DNA from: Spirosoma linguale DSM 74
GTDB lineage: Bacteria > Bacteroidota > Bacteroidia > Cytophagales > Spirosomataceae
Assembly (NCBI GenBank): GCA_000024525.1
Contig: CP001769.1
Span: forward strand, 186,001 to 250,000
DNA length: 64,000 nucleotides
Reading direction: 5' to 3'
Shown here: piece after piece, positions 38,801-45,829 of the stretch
Numbering within the stretch: the first letter of the stretch is position 1
Layout of the letters: every line of letters begins with the position of its first letter
Made by a program: the position numbers and the translations under genes
Notes under the pieces: model-generated
Databases searched by the model: none
Told to the model about the DNA's origin: nothing
What the model saw: only the letters and a program-made list of their open reading frames with translations

Positions 38801-41800
38801 TTGGTTGTTGCCGACAGGGGAGTGGTTGTGCGCTCGCAGATGGTAACATCTTCACCTGCATACACCCGAATGCTCGGGGTAACCGTTACCGTGGTTGTTG
38901 CCGAAGCAAAACAGCCATCCGTATCGGTCACTTTCACTGTATAGAGGTTTAGCTTGTTTTCCTGTAGGGAGCCAGCCGGAGCCGCGATGGGGCTCTTGAT
39001 GACCAGGCTCGACAGCGCTGAGCCAGTCCACTCATAAGAAGCTACCGGCTTATTCGAATCGACATTCAGTTGAACCGATGTGCCGTCGCAGATAATCTTT
39101 GGTGGATTGATCGTTAGAACGGGTGCCTTCCTGATGATAATCGTCACCTGAGCCGACGCCGTACACTGCTTGTTGTTGTCGGTGGTGACCACCGCGTTGG
39201 CCGTGTAGGTGATGGTCGCTTTGTTGTAGCTTACAGGTACCGTCAGCACCGGGTTGGCACAATTGGTACAGCTTAAATAAGCCAGTGTTGGATCATCAAC
39301 CGACGACCAGAAGATGCTGGCCGGGGCGGGAGTCGCTCCGTTAAGGGTCGCGGCCAGGGTGACCGTCATCGTGTTGTCGCTACAGATGTCGGTACGGGTG
39401 GGCACGATGGTCAGAACCGGGGCCGTGGTTACCGTTACCTGTATTTCATCGGTTTTAACGCAGCTGGTGATGCCGTTGGGGCTCACCTGGGTAGCGGTGG
39501 CGATGAACTTGTAGACACCCGGTGCCAGCGCTTTGGTGTTGACCGTGTAGCCACTCGTGGAGGCCAGGTTGTTACCACTGCTGGGGTTGGTAGAGGCTTC
39601 ACTCCAGGTAACGGTTACTGCGCCGTTACCGGTTGTGGCGGGTATACTGGTTTGCAGATTCGTCGTAGCCGTTAAAGGCGTGGTCGAACGTTCGCAAATC
39701 GTTATATCGCTGCCCGCAAACACCGTCAGGCTTGGCGTTACCGTGACCCGGGTCGTTGCTTCAGCAAAACAACCGTCGGTATCGGTCACCTTGACGGTGT
39801 AGAGGTACTCTTTGTTTTCCTGCAACGAACCGGCCGGAGCCGCGATGGGGCTCTTGATGACCAGACTCGACAGGGCCGAACCGGTCCACTCGTAGGCGGC
39901 TACGGGCTTGTTGGAATCGACATTGAGTTGCACCGAGGAGCCATCGCAGATGATCTTGGGCACGTTGATGGTCAGTACGGGTGCTTTCCTGATGGTGATC
40001 GTCACCTGAGCCGACGCCGTACACTGCTTGTTGTTGTCGGTGGTGACCACCGCGTTGGCCGTGTAAGTGATGGTACCGCCGGTGTAGGTCGGGGGCACCG
40101 TCAGGGTCGGATTAGCGCAGTTGGTGCAGTTCAGGAAAGCCAGCGTTGGGTCATCGGTCGATGTCCAGAAGATGCTGGCCGGGGCGGGAGTCGCTCCGTT
40201 AAGGGTCGCGGCCAGGGTGACCGTCATCGTGTTGTCGCTACAGATGTCGGTACGGGTGGGCACGATGGTCAGAACCGGGGCCGTGGTTACCGTTACCTGT
40301 ATTTCATCGGTTTTAACGCAGCTGGTGATGCCGTTGGGGCTCACCTGGGTAGCGGTGGCGATGAACTTGTAGACACCCGGTGCCAGCGCTTTGGTGTTGA
40401 CCGTGTAGCCACTCGTGGAGGCCAGGTTGTTACCACTGCTGGGGTTGGTAGAGGCTTCACTCCAGGTAACGGTTACTGCGCCGTTACCGGTTGTGGCGGG
40501 TATACTGGTTTGCAGATTCGTCGTAGCCGTTAAAGGCGTGGTCGAACGTTCGCAAATCGTTATATCGCTGCCCGCAAACACCGTCAGGCTTGGCGTTACC
40601 GTGACCCGGGTCGTTGCTTCAGCAAAACAACCGTCGGTATCGGTCACCTTGACGGTGTAGAGGTACTCTTTGTTTTCCTGCAACGAACCGGCCGGAGCCG
40701 CGATGGGGCTCTTGATGACCAGACTCGACAGGGCCGAACCGGTCCACTCGTAGGCGGCTACGGGCTTGTTGGAATCGACATTGAGTTGCACCGAGGAGCC
40801 ATCGCAGATGATCTTGGGCACGTTGATGGTCAGTACGGGTGCTTTCCTGATGGTGATCGTCACCTGAGCCGACGCCGTACACTGCTTGTTGTTGTCGGTG
40901 GTGACCACCGCGTTGGCCGTGTAAGTGATGGTACCGCCGGTGTAGGTCGGGGGCACCGTCAGGGTCGGATTAGCGCAGTTGGTGCAGTTCAGGAAAGCCA
41001 GCGTTGGGTCATCGGTCGATGTCCAGAAGATGCTGGCCGGGGCGGGAGTCGCTCCGTTAAGGGTCGCGGCCAGGGTGACCGTCATCGTCTTGTCGTTACA
41101 GATGTCGGTGCGGGTGGGCACGATGGTCAGCTTAGGTGCCGTGGCAACGGTGATCTGCACCACATCGCTATTAACGCAGTTGGTGATGCCATTGGGGCTC
41201 ATCTGCGTAACGGTTGCGATGAACTTGTAGACACCCGGTGTGGTCAGGACTCTGGTGTTGACCGTGTTGCCAGTGATGGCCAGCAACATATTGACGGACG
41301 GGTTGGTCAGATCTTCACTCCAGTTGACGGTGACGGTACCATTCGTATTGCTGGATACTAGATTGGTAGTCGCCGACAGCGTGGTTGCTGAATTCTGACA
41401 CAACGTCTGGTCTTCGCCCGCATAAACACTTATGCTTGGGGTGACAGTGACTTTTGCCGTGGCAGTCGAGGAGCAACCATCTATATCCGTAACAGTCACG
41501 ACATAGGAGTAGTCCTTGTTATTCTGTAATGAACCCGCTGGGCAAACGTTGATGGTCGTTCCGCTCAGGTTAGCCGGCGTCCAGAAGGCTGACTGGATCG
41601 TTTTATCCGAAGTTACAGTCAGGGTCGTACAACTACCATCGCAAATAACCTGTACCGGCACCGCAATGGTGAGCCTGGGTGGTTGCTTCAGATTAACCGT
41701 TGTCGACGCATCGGTGGAACACAAAATGGTGCCATCGGTGGCCGTCACGGTTACCGTGTAGGTCAGGAAGCTGCGTGTTTCCGTTGTAGGGACGGTCAGC

Positions 41801-43488
41801 ACGGGTGCCGGACATGTTTTGCAGCTCAAATACGTAAGGTTTGGATCGTCTGTCGATTTCCACTGATACGTAAAGGAGCCTGCGCTTCCTGCCCCCAGTG
41901 TAGCGGCCAGCGTGATTTGCTGCTGGTTGCTACTACATACGTTTGGGGTTGTAGCGGGCTGGAGATCTTTATTATATAGGTTGATCACCACAACTGGCTT
42001 CTTAACGACCGTCAGCTGAATAGGAGTACGAGACGAACTCTTACAGCCCGAAACCGGATTATACGATTCGGCATAATAGGTTCCTGCAATCGAAGTCGTA
42101 TAGGTCAAACTGTTGCTGGCTAATGGCGAACCACCAGATTGGGCAGCGTACCAGTTGACCTCTAAGCCCGATGCCACCGTTACAGTCAGGGTAGCGGGGA
42201 GCTGGTCGTTACACTTGACAACATCCTGGCCGGCCGGTGGACTAATGGGTGGGCATGTACAGTCTTTCAGGACATCCTTTGAAACCACGCAACCGTTGGC
42301 TGTGGCCGTTATTGTTACAACTTGTCCACTTGGTATTCCAACTACCTGACCGACGAAGACGTTGCCCAGGTTTGCCGTTACCGTACCCGTGCTTGTATAC
42401 GGAACGCTGAACGTAGACAGGTCTGCTGTACAGGTAGGTGTACCCAGGTTGAGCGTTGGAAGTGGGTTCACCGTTACGGTTCCCGTTGCTGACGGAACCG
42501 TACAAACGGGATCTGTGCAGGTAGCGGTGTAGGTAGTCGTAGCGGCAGGCATAACCTGTAGAACGCTGCCCGTTTGTCCGTTACTCCAGGAGACCAGTCC
42601 ATTACAGCCCGAGGCTATGAGCTGAGCCGTTTGGCTGGCGCAGATGGTGGCATTCGTTACGGTAAAGTTCGGCTTGGGTTGCACCGTTACCAGTTGGTAC
42701 GCCTGGCCTTTACAGGTAGGGTCCAGCGGGTTGGCGCAGGTGACCGTGTAGAGAGTCGTCGCCGAAGGTGTAACCGTAATAGAAGACCCAGTGGCCCCAG
42801 TGCTCCAGCTAATATATCCGTTTGTACAACCCGTTACGCTCAGGTTACTGGTTCCACCTTGACAAATCAGTGAGGGCGATGCCGTAATCGATGGCGTTGG
42901 CGGTACGCAGGAGCCCTGAATGAAATCGATCGGGCAGCACTGCGTTGCATCACATCCAGCCCCATCTTTAGCAGTCCAGGTATAGGTACCGACAGTTGTA
43001 ACGGTGTAAGCTATAGAAGTAGCCCCACCAATGATGGAGCCGTTCTTATACCACTGATAACCGGTCAGGCCAGCCTGGGCTGTTACCGTATAGCTTTCGC
43101 CCGTTAGGAGAGTATTGGTAATGGGAGACGTACAAAGGATATTAGTATTCTGCGCCTTTGCGGTATATAAGCCACTCATCAGCAGTAGCGTCAGCATGCC
43201 CATTACATACCTTTTTCGGCCACCAGAGGGCGTATTAGCAATCCCCTGGCTGATGATCTCACGTATGATCGCACTAAGGCCTGACGGGCCTCTTGTTTCC
43301 TGCGAGTTTTCCCCTCGTTTTTGTCGAACAGGCCAATAGCCCTGTACAGGGGGTGAACTGAAGACCTCGGAATGGGCCTTCAGTGTTCTCCGCGTCGGTA
43401 GACTGGGCTCGACGCGATAAAGAGCCGCCAAAAACCACCTGATGTAGTTGATTACTGTTGGCCAGCAGGTTTGTAGGAGTTGCTTCAT
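26854..43488 (-). CDS. Giant modular surface protein (5,544 residues)
   Basis: One uninterrupted frame of 16.6 kb. Visible parts: about 94 residues of basic N-terminal extension, a hydrophobic export signal (about 95-113, ending YTAKA-Q), then Ig/PKD-like Cys-containing modules (about 114-1560; WSTGATGSSITVTPSAT type). Next are PKD-like and SprB-type repeats (about 1560-2920; GTYHVRVDN, AGDYVLTVRDANGC type). Fourteen SdrD_B-type modules follow (about 2925-4880; IGDYVWKDTNDNGIQD), each with a Ca-binding-like D-x-N-x-N-G loop, then more Ig-like modules. A DUF11-like domain (about 5336-5430; VLEKYVDRSRAQINDVLTYK) comes last before a Cys-rich tail ending CPVKICVPFVVK plus basic residues. Probably exported and used for adhesion, gliding or matrix. 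The usual type IX C-terminal domain is not evident; the short Cys-Pro tail is shared with other genes here. An internal start at the signal peptide is possible. Confidence 0.88.
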   Translation of the reverse strand: MKQLLQTCWPTVINYIRWFLAALYRVEPSLPTRRTLKAHSEVFSSPPVQGYWPVRQKRGENSQETRGPSGLSAIIREIISQGIANTPSGGRKRYVMGMLTLLLMSGLYTAKAQNTNILCTSPITNTLLTGESYTVTAQAGLTGYQWYKNGSIIGGATSIAYTVTTVGTYTWTAKDGAGCDATQCCPIDFIQGSCVPPTPSITASPSLICQGGTSNLSVTGCTNGYISWSTGATGSSITVTPSATTLYTVTCANPLDPTCKGQAYQLVTVQPKPNFTVTNATICASQTAQLIASGCNGLVSWSNGQTGSVLQVMPAATTTYTATCTDPVCTVPSATGTVTVNPLPTLNLGTPTCTADLSTFSVPYTSTGTVTANLGNVFVGQVVGIPSGQVVTITATANGCVVSKDVLKDCTCPPISPPAGQDVVKCNDQLPATLTVTVASGLEVNWYAAQSGGSPLASNSLTYTTSIAGTYYAESYNPVSGCKSSSRTPIQLTVVKKPVVVINLYNKDLQPATTPNVCSSNQQQITLAATLGAGSAGSFTYQWKSTDDPNLTYLSCKTCPAPVLTVPTTETRSFLTYTVTVTATDGTILCSTDASTTVNLKQPPRLTIAVPVQVICDGSCTTLTVTSDKTIQSAFWTPANLSGTTINVCPAGSLQNNKDYSYVVTVTDIDGCSSTATAKVTVTPSISVYAGEDQTLCQNSATTLSATTNLVSSNTNGTVTVNWSEDLTNPSVNMLLAITGNTVNTRVLTTPGVYKFIATVTQMSPNGITNCVNSDVVQITVATAPKLTIVPTRTDICNDKTMTVTLAATLNGATPAPASIFWTSTDDPTLAFLNCTNCANPTLTVPPTYTGGTITYTANAVVTTDNNKQCTASAQVTITIRKAPVLTINVPKIICDGSSVQLNVDSNKPVAAYEWTGSALSSLVIKSPIAAPAGSLQENKEYLYTVKVTDTDGCFAEATTRVTVTPSLTVFAGSDITICERSTTPLTATTNLQTSIPATTGNGAVTVTWSEASTNPSSGNNLASTSGYTVNTKALAPGVYKFIATATQVSPNGITSCVKTDEIQVTVTTAPVLTIVPTRTDICSDNTMTVTLAATLNGATPAPASIFWTSTDDPTLAFLNCTNCANPTLTVPPTYTGGTITYTANAVVTTDNNKQCTASAQVTITIRKAPVLTINVPKIICDGSSVQLNVDSNKPVAAYEWTGSALSSLVIKSPIAAPAGSLQENKEYLYTVKVTDTDGCFAEATTRVTVTPSLTVFAGSDITICERSTTPLTATTNLQTSIPATTGNGAVTVTWSEASTNPSSGNNLASTSGYTVNTKALAPGVYKFIATATQVSPNGITSCVKTDEIQVTVTTAPVLTIVPTRTDICSDNTMTVTLAATLNGATPAPASIFWSSVDDPTLAYLSCTNCANPVLTVPVSYNKATITYTANAVVTTDNNKQCTASAQVTIIIRKAPVLTINPPKIICDGTSVQLNVDSNKPVASYEWTGSALSSLVIKSPIAAPAGSLQENKLNLYTVKVTDTDGCFASATTTVTVTPSIRVYAGEDVTICERTTTPLSATTNLQTNPSINGTVTVAWTEDPANLNVGSNLASTAGYNVNTNALAPGVYKFWATVTQVSPNGLTSCINTDWVQITVTRNPVLVIVPTQPNICPLSQETITLAANLSGGTPAAATIYWTSKDDPTAKFLSCSVCANPTLTVPAGYTAATISYTATAIVTADNNIQCPTTATVTIIVNPVLKVDAIADVTVCNEYIAVKQRRTTTLRELVSGNPVNIAQYKIEPMVGITNVAVDGATLSFDVMPSNEIVEYTVTLNSAETCYASTKFFGYENPRPIVEFTMDSYVCLGSKAQVLFNGNAKPGAVYTWDFAGAKVIYSNDSNPYDGIAEGPGPHDIQWDKYPGFGNTYVVSLTVNDGGCTDTRRKDIRIERGYDVVWNTTNTSVCNGTDGKITLVSAREKVTNRDVTNTLVFTWTGPNGFTLVAAAPQGANLTNLAPGTYHVRVDNSIGGCAYEFDLDIKRPKNLGLNALVGYKATCGKTDGGIHTEVVGGTAPYTFFYYDAAGALLSQNTVNDTLDYKWGLPQGKYHVKVVDVNKCSTEGDIVIDNAGGPRVEIAQITPTPCGDNTGKVQFTIFGAAPFSYSLASSNPYPGGTITQAGIPVTLEFLEAGDYVLTVRDANGCVTVKRFTVGALGSGFNIAVTTTPGACPYNPNGSENPKTGAFRVTSPLGAQYTYTWYGMDGKVFTPTSPTNPTGLATGIYKLKISSNTAGGGVCTDSTMLILNPSEGPKPELVTVKNPTCPDLDNGSVTFVVNKNIDTGTPDKNRFPLTNIGPYSYTLRNTNSQDGLVRSGTVVDNTNLTVTGLAKGTYLLTITDRNLCVGYQTFQVTDPEHFEVLVDRNNLVVCDAKDGKVCLTINGGTGQNYTVSVSPTVINPTPFTRNVTNCLFGMDANKEYIVTIRDVENCYVNFPVSLTQPAVCFDCDKFCSKDVEGYDMSCDSTNTGKARIRVTGGKAPFKYTWYNSLGQVVSQVTSADSVNTLSKLTAGVYYISVVDANSCTIGGSDGGKQKISVAIGQSGGPTVVINSTTASACGASTGSIRFSVTGNKPFTYTLTKVGSSVELATGSIINVPNAITLGNLLAASYVLKVKDSKGCVTTTMVDIRSATFPMVISSTLKKPSCDGSVLGEIAISLSPLAGQTAPGGTPTYVWSGPNGVFSPAIPEKATMLPAGIYNVTVSYSNGCSETKEIILNNGDGPTLSATQTGLVTCIGTNNGSITLNASGNGQAIIGYIVKGVLSKPYTAPYPTSITSEVIANLAAGDYEVEVIGFNGCVSKATVTVKKPEVPIIDIQTTAVNDCDINNGTATIKVVSGGKSPFQIRLVSPTATAFAAGPVTFNTLAGGDYVAEVKDANGCLTQFPVTVADLRKQLCYGSIGDFVWKDKNDNGKQDSGEPGVPGVTVELWKAVGGAPTTKVSSTTTSAAGKYLFTDLLKDSYIVKFVKGTWPDSCLISPKYKQAGVPDSLNSDADPTSGLSPVVSLDPIKGGLLKNNPTIDMALYIPTSTLGDFVWKDKNDNGRQDSGEPGVKGVKVILWSATASGTPKAKLDSTTTDVTGKYLFTKLNKGDYLVQFAPSSLPDSCVLSKKDNWTGVADDFDSDANPITGITQVISLDPYKTGLLKDNLTVDAALVYAKGSIGDYVWKDANNNGLQDVGEAGVKNVLVELYKVVRGQLVSPAFATMSTDVTGHYLFPNLDTGDYQVKFVASTFPSDCQPSLKPNTGNDDTIDSDADPITGLSPIIPINPYQGPGLLRDNLTVDAGLYTSKLGSIGDYVWKDTNDNGIQDAGEVGVKDVQVELYKAVNGLPQGSALRIVSTDIDGKYLFDLLPKGDYLVKFVSTSFPTACAISTRPRSGTDTTKDSDADPITGLSRVVTLNPDQGGLLQNNPTIDAGLYNTATGSIGDYVWKDTNDNGIQDATEAGVANVQVELYAAVNGQPSGAALKVASTDVNGKYLFDKLPKGDYLVRFIGSSFPTNCAISTRPRSGTDTSKDSDADPTTGLSRVITLDPVQGGILKDNPTIDAGLYNTATGSIGDYVWKDTNDNGIQDASEAGVANVQVELFAAVNGQPQGSAIRTVSTDVNGKYLFDKLPKGDYLVRFIGSSFPANCAISTRPRSGTDTTKDSDADPTSGLSQVIVLDPIQGGILKDNLTIDAGLYNTATGSIGDYVWKDTNDNGIQDATEAGVKDVLVELYASVNGQPQGSAIRTATTDINGKYLFDKLPKSDYLVKFISTTFPANCAISTRPRSGTDTSKDSDADPITGLSRVINLDPLDPAKKDILTIDAGLFNTAIGSIGDYVWKDTNDNGIQDASEAGVANVQVELYAAVNGQPQGAALKVVSTDVNGKYLFDKLSKGTYLVRFIGSSFPANCAISTRPRSGTDTTKDSDADPITGLSQLVALDPVQGGILKDNPTIDAGLYNTATGSIGDYVWKDTNDNGIQDASEAGVANVQVELYATVSGQPQGSALRVASTDVNGKYLFDKLPKGDYLVRFIGSSFPANCAISTRPRSGTDTTKDSDADPTSGLSQVIVLDPIQGGILKDNLTIDAGLYNTATGSIGDFVWKDINNNGLQDAGEIGVRNVLVELYAAVNGQPQGSAIRTVTTDTLGRYLFDKLPKGDYLVKFVASSFPANCALSTKPNVGTDNTKDSDANPATGFSQVITLDPVKGGILQNNPTIDAGLYNPQVPLGVIGDYVWKDTNDNGIQDLSETGVQGVTVELYTVSSTGVLTKTASTITDVNGLYLFTNLSKNTYRVRFVPTSLPANCLLSSKANVLGDDSKDSDADPITGYTGDINIDPILGGNFQDNRTVDAGLVNKPTGSIGDFVWKDANNNGVQDASEVGVKDVQVELYAAVNGQPSGAAIKTTTTDANGKYLFDKLPKGDYVVRFVTSTLPANCAISTKPRSGTDTTKDSDANPTTGFTPVISIDPDVPSKKDNLTVDAGLYTTNNGSLGDFVWKDTNNNGLQDAGEPGAKDVKVELYTVSSTGSVSLVASTTTDASGKYIFNNLSKGSYRVKVVASSLPAECAISPKQNVGSDDSKDSDVDPTTGFSDDVVIDPNDPTRKDITTVDIGLLPCTADAGTLLANAPGCLTTGGSLTISATMTTAPSVPAGYKVLYVLTSGSNLVIRSTSTQPKFVVNATGLYTIHTLVYTDNVANPNYLDLSVIVPGTTTGADVLNLIATRKLCAALDAAGAPVTVSSCQLGSIGNYVWKDANNNGLQDVSEKGVGNVTVQLFAASAGQPVGAALATTKTDSLGYYLFGGLSKGVYLVKFVASSFPSGCALSLKPNTGTNDEIDSDADFNTGLTQEIIIDPAVGGILKDNLTVDAGLYFNCSSMAPPISGSSKTICQGAAIPALTVTVLPGMTANWYATPTGGTLLATGTSYQPTVAGTYYAEAVDPSTGCKSTTRAAVTLIVKEQPVLTLNVSSLLVTAGSSVTLTALGCSETIRWSTGASTMSIIVQPANATNTYSATCTVGTSCSATASVIVTTQPPVSLVVTSATICSGTSATLTASGCVGTVSWNTGTTGTSLVTPILTANTTYTAICTTTAGSFVSATGTVTVTPKPVVSLQASSTLVTVGTPVTLSALGCVGNLTWSTGATSANITVTPMNVTNVYSVTCSSAPGCIATASVTVMTQQTPVTIVVTSTTICAGNTGTLFASGCVGEISWNTGATGSTLVTPALTTTTSYTATCTTSTGSTASAVGTVTILPVLPITVTASSLTVTAASAVTLTATGCTNGSLKWSEGGQTSSVIMVQPTQATTLYSVTCTAASGCTSQGSITIYRPDVPQPKLVLEKYVDRSRAQINDVLTYKLIIRNTGTGAANDVVVLDSLDSGLQYVTGSAQASSGSFAPANFGGRWTIPQVSAGSSATLTISARVMTGGVIYNVASIPGDTKRVCTTIPMELCAGEQIMATAPGGRTDLKWYRNGVLVGSGAQLVITEPGMYTVQTAAGTCPNNQCCPLEVIASTNCCPVKICVPFVVKQTKRVKRIGDPR
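28840..34715 (-). repeat. Array of 14 SdrD_B-type modules of about 390 bp
   Basis: Fourteen protein modules beginning [IL]G[DN][YF]VWKD, spaced about 390 bp. Several are nearly identical in DNA; for example the 201 bp at 31172-31372 and at 32348-32548 encode the same residues. The first two and the last are the most diverged. Confidence 0.9.
39307..41088 (-). repeat. Exact tandem duplication, 858-bp period
   Basis: Bases 39307-40230 reappear at 40165-41088 with the same sequence (924 bp identical at an offset of 858). This encodes two successive identical 286-residue blocks of Ig/PKD-like modules. Neighbouring units outside are clearly diverged. Confidence 0.9.
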
Positions 43489-44694
43489 AATGGTTGATCT
43501 GAAATCGTTGCAGGGTGTTTGTAAAAGGCCGCTGCGGGGCTTAGAAATGAAAGCGGAAACCTATTGCGTATCGTCTGGCAATAAGCCTTTAAGAGATAGT
43601 AGATGGGTTAAATGCAGATGATGTATTGCCAGACGGCACACAATAGAGTACATCCCACACCTAGCCAGTCAACGGTAAGTCGATAAACGGCCTGTCGATG
43701 GGTGAACCGGAGCCAGAGCGAATACGAGGGGGCCGGGTAGCCTTTTTGAAGCGACCCTAACGGGTGATAAGAAGTAGTCATTGAAAGCATAGTCTGCCAG
43801 AAATTTGTACTGTCAAATGAATACGTATGCACATGCATTGATAAAGCCGTTTCTGGCTCTAGCAATTGTGTATACACGACAGTGATTCCATTGGCAAATG
43901 CTATGCTAGATCACACATAGGTGGTAAGTATGGGGACAATCAACCTGTATATGGAAATAAACGACAATGTCACCCTTCATGTATATAAGTTGAATAGTGT
44001 GCTCTGTATTTAGGATGCATCATTTACAAAAAACGCACCAACTTGAGTAGTAAGCTTTGGGTGCGGTTCTCAAGCCCTTATCAGGGCCTGATCAGTGGCC
44101 AATGCGGCTACCGAAAAATGGGCGCTACCAAAGGTTGGGCCAGATCTGAACGTGCCTTTTCGACGGGATTAGTCTTTCTTCATGTTTGCTGGAAAGCCAT
44201 GTGCCCCTACCCATAAGCGCTTGGCTGAGGTGGCCGGATCACCGTGCCGGTACGCTTAGATAGGTGCTAGTCTCGTCGAAAAAGACTGTGCCGATTATGG
44301 ATTGTCCATACGCACAAAGAGTGCCAAAGGCCATGACCAAAACAAGCAACCGTTGATACACATAATCGTTGAATCAGAGACCTGTTTGCCCAGGAGAGTG
44401 TCTGGGATATCTACCTGACCGGAGCATCCGACGGGTCAGGAGAACCATCATTGTCTGATGAATGTCTCTGGAGAACCAGCAAGTTTAAAGACGTTGATTC
44501 ATGGTAATTTGTTAAAAAGCCAGTTGGCTATCCAGACCAGCTCAATCATATAGCATATGAATTACAGCAATAGGTAGTACGGCTACGTTTAGCTTTATAT
44601 AAAGTTCACCAAATTAAAAAATGCACGTAGTTTCGTGAACAGCTTCTCATTCATTGGAGTCTGTTCTTAGAGCATAACCTTCATAGACAGTGAT
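43489..44694. other. Gene-poor, probably decayed stretch
   Basis: Together with the bases up to 44903, 1.4 kb without a convincing gene. 44030-44540 has protein-like fragments broken by stops in all frames (for example ADYGLSIRTKSAKGHDQNK on the plus strand), which looks like a decayed gene, perhaps a transposase; I cannot name it. The promoter of the giant gene should be near 43490-43600. Confidence 0.4.
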
Positions 44695-44719
44695 GCCCGA
44701 CCTCTGAGTGAGGTCGGGC
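44695..44719. terminator. 10-bp GC-rich hairpin
   Basis: Arms 44695-44704 and 44710-44719 pair perfectly with a 5-nt loop. No T run follows on the minus strand. It may end the transcript of the gene at 44904. Confidence 0.45.
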
Positions 44720-44836
44720 CCAAAAACGATAATATCAACTAAAACTCACTTGTTTTTTTGGGCTGTAACCTAACAGTGGCCAGTGGGGTGGCGAGTATTT
44801 ATAGTAACCCATAGCGACAGGTTCCTGACTAACTTT

Positions 44837-44878
44837 TGTTTAGGGTGATAAGAAAAGTGTTTAGGGTGATAAGAAAAG
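44837..44878. repeat. Two tandem copies of a 21-bp unit
   Basis: 44837-44857 and 44858-44878 are identical (TGTTTAGGGTGATAAGAAAAG unit). No function evident. Confidence 0.8.
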
Positions 44879-44903
44879 ATTATATGATTGACTATTTTCC
44901 GCA

Positions 44904-45785
44904 TTATTTATTTTTGACCAGACGTGTAACTCTAATGGGTACACAGATCGACTGGCAAACCGCCGTGCAAAGTGTTAGCAATAATGGACTTGATGTATCG
45001 ATACAGGTTGCGGTTATGCTCGAAAATACCTTTCCCGCCTGAAGATTCAATATGCTCTGGTCATCCGTATAAATCACGGCATACGCCCTGTAAAGACCTG
45101 CATCAAGCCCCGTTGTGGCAAACGTAGGCGACGTGGTCACGCTCATGATTGCCCCTGAACTATTGACCAGTACATAACGCGATTGCGTTCCTGCGGTTGT
45201 GCTGCCTCCCGTGCTGGTCAGCGTGACAACATCCCCAATATTATAATCGCAGCCTGTTGGTGGCGGTGGTGGTAACGTACTTACGCAAACGCGAATGAGC
45301 AACGCATCGGACCAGTCGAGGCAGGTGGCGGTTACGCTGCTCAGCACTTGCCCCGGAGTCAGATTAGCCACCGGGCCGTCGTGGTTGATCGAGAGAGCCA
45401 TGTACGTATGACTACCGGTAAGTCCCGAGAAACCAGGCGTGTTGCTCACTTGTAAGATCGTACCCAGCGAATCGGCCAGCACGTAGCGCATGGTGCCGTT
45501 GCCACTGCCGCCCTTACTAGTGAGGGTAATCGTAGCCGTTGTGAAATCGCAGGAAGCCAGTGATTGTGGACACCCATAGGCATTGACAGCAGTGCCCACG
45601 GGCGTGCCAGGGCATAGGTCTTTGCTGTCCGGGATGCCATCATTGTCTGCATCGTCAACGGAGTTAGCAACAACAAAGGATGAGGGTATAACAGCCATTG
45701 GCACCACCGCCCAGCCTGTCTTCGAAAACAGGAGGAAAGCTAAGAGGGCTCCTGAACGAAAAATTGAAAAACAAGAATGGAGCAT
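44904..45785 (-). CDS. Secreted protein with thrombospondin type 3-like repeat and Cys-Pro tail
   Basis: A 293-residue exported protein. Hydrophobic N-terminus, then a TSP3/OmpA-type Ca-binding segment (DDADNDGIPDSKDLCPGTP) and two related modules starting CDFTTATITLTSKGG and CDYNIGDVVTLTSTGG, separated by a Pro run (LPPPPPTG). It ends CQSICVPIRVTRLVKNK, a variant of the C-terminal tail found on other large proteins here. I use the ATG at 45785; a GTG at 45803 is in frame. Probably last in a run with the genes at 45830 and 46486. Confidence 0.75.
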   Translation of the reverse strand: MLHSCFSIFRSGALLAFLLFSKTGWAVVPMAVIPSSFVVANSVDDADNDGIPDSKDLCPGTPVGTAVNAYGCPQSLASCDFTTATITLTSKGGSGNGTMRYVLADSLGTILQVSNTPGFSGLTGSHTYMALSINHDGPVANLTPGQVLSSVTATCLDWSDALLIRVCVSTLPPPPPTGCDYNIGDVVTLTSTGGSTTAGTQSRYVLVNSSGAIMSVTTSPTFATTGLDAGLYRAYAVIYTDDQSILNLQAGKVFSSITATCIDTSSPLLLTLCTAVCQSICVPIRVTRLVKNK

Positions 45786-45829
45786 GTATAAGTAGTCGTT
45801 CACCTATTTTTGAGAAAATTAATTAGTCA

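Noticed and set aside
39928..41361. Repeated open frames of 80-200 codons on the plus strand inside the giant gene
   Set aside because: They recur with the 858-bp duplication and lie fully within the coding strand of the giant gene; no start signals or recognisable protein.
43608..43877. 89-codon open frame on the minus strand
   Set aside because: No recognisable features, and lies in the likely promoter region of the giant gene; not supported as a gene.
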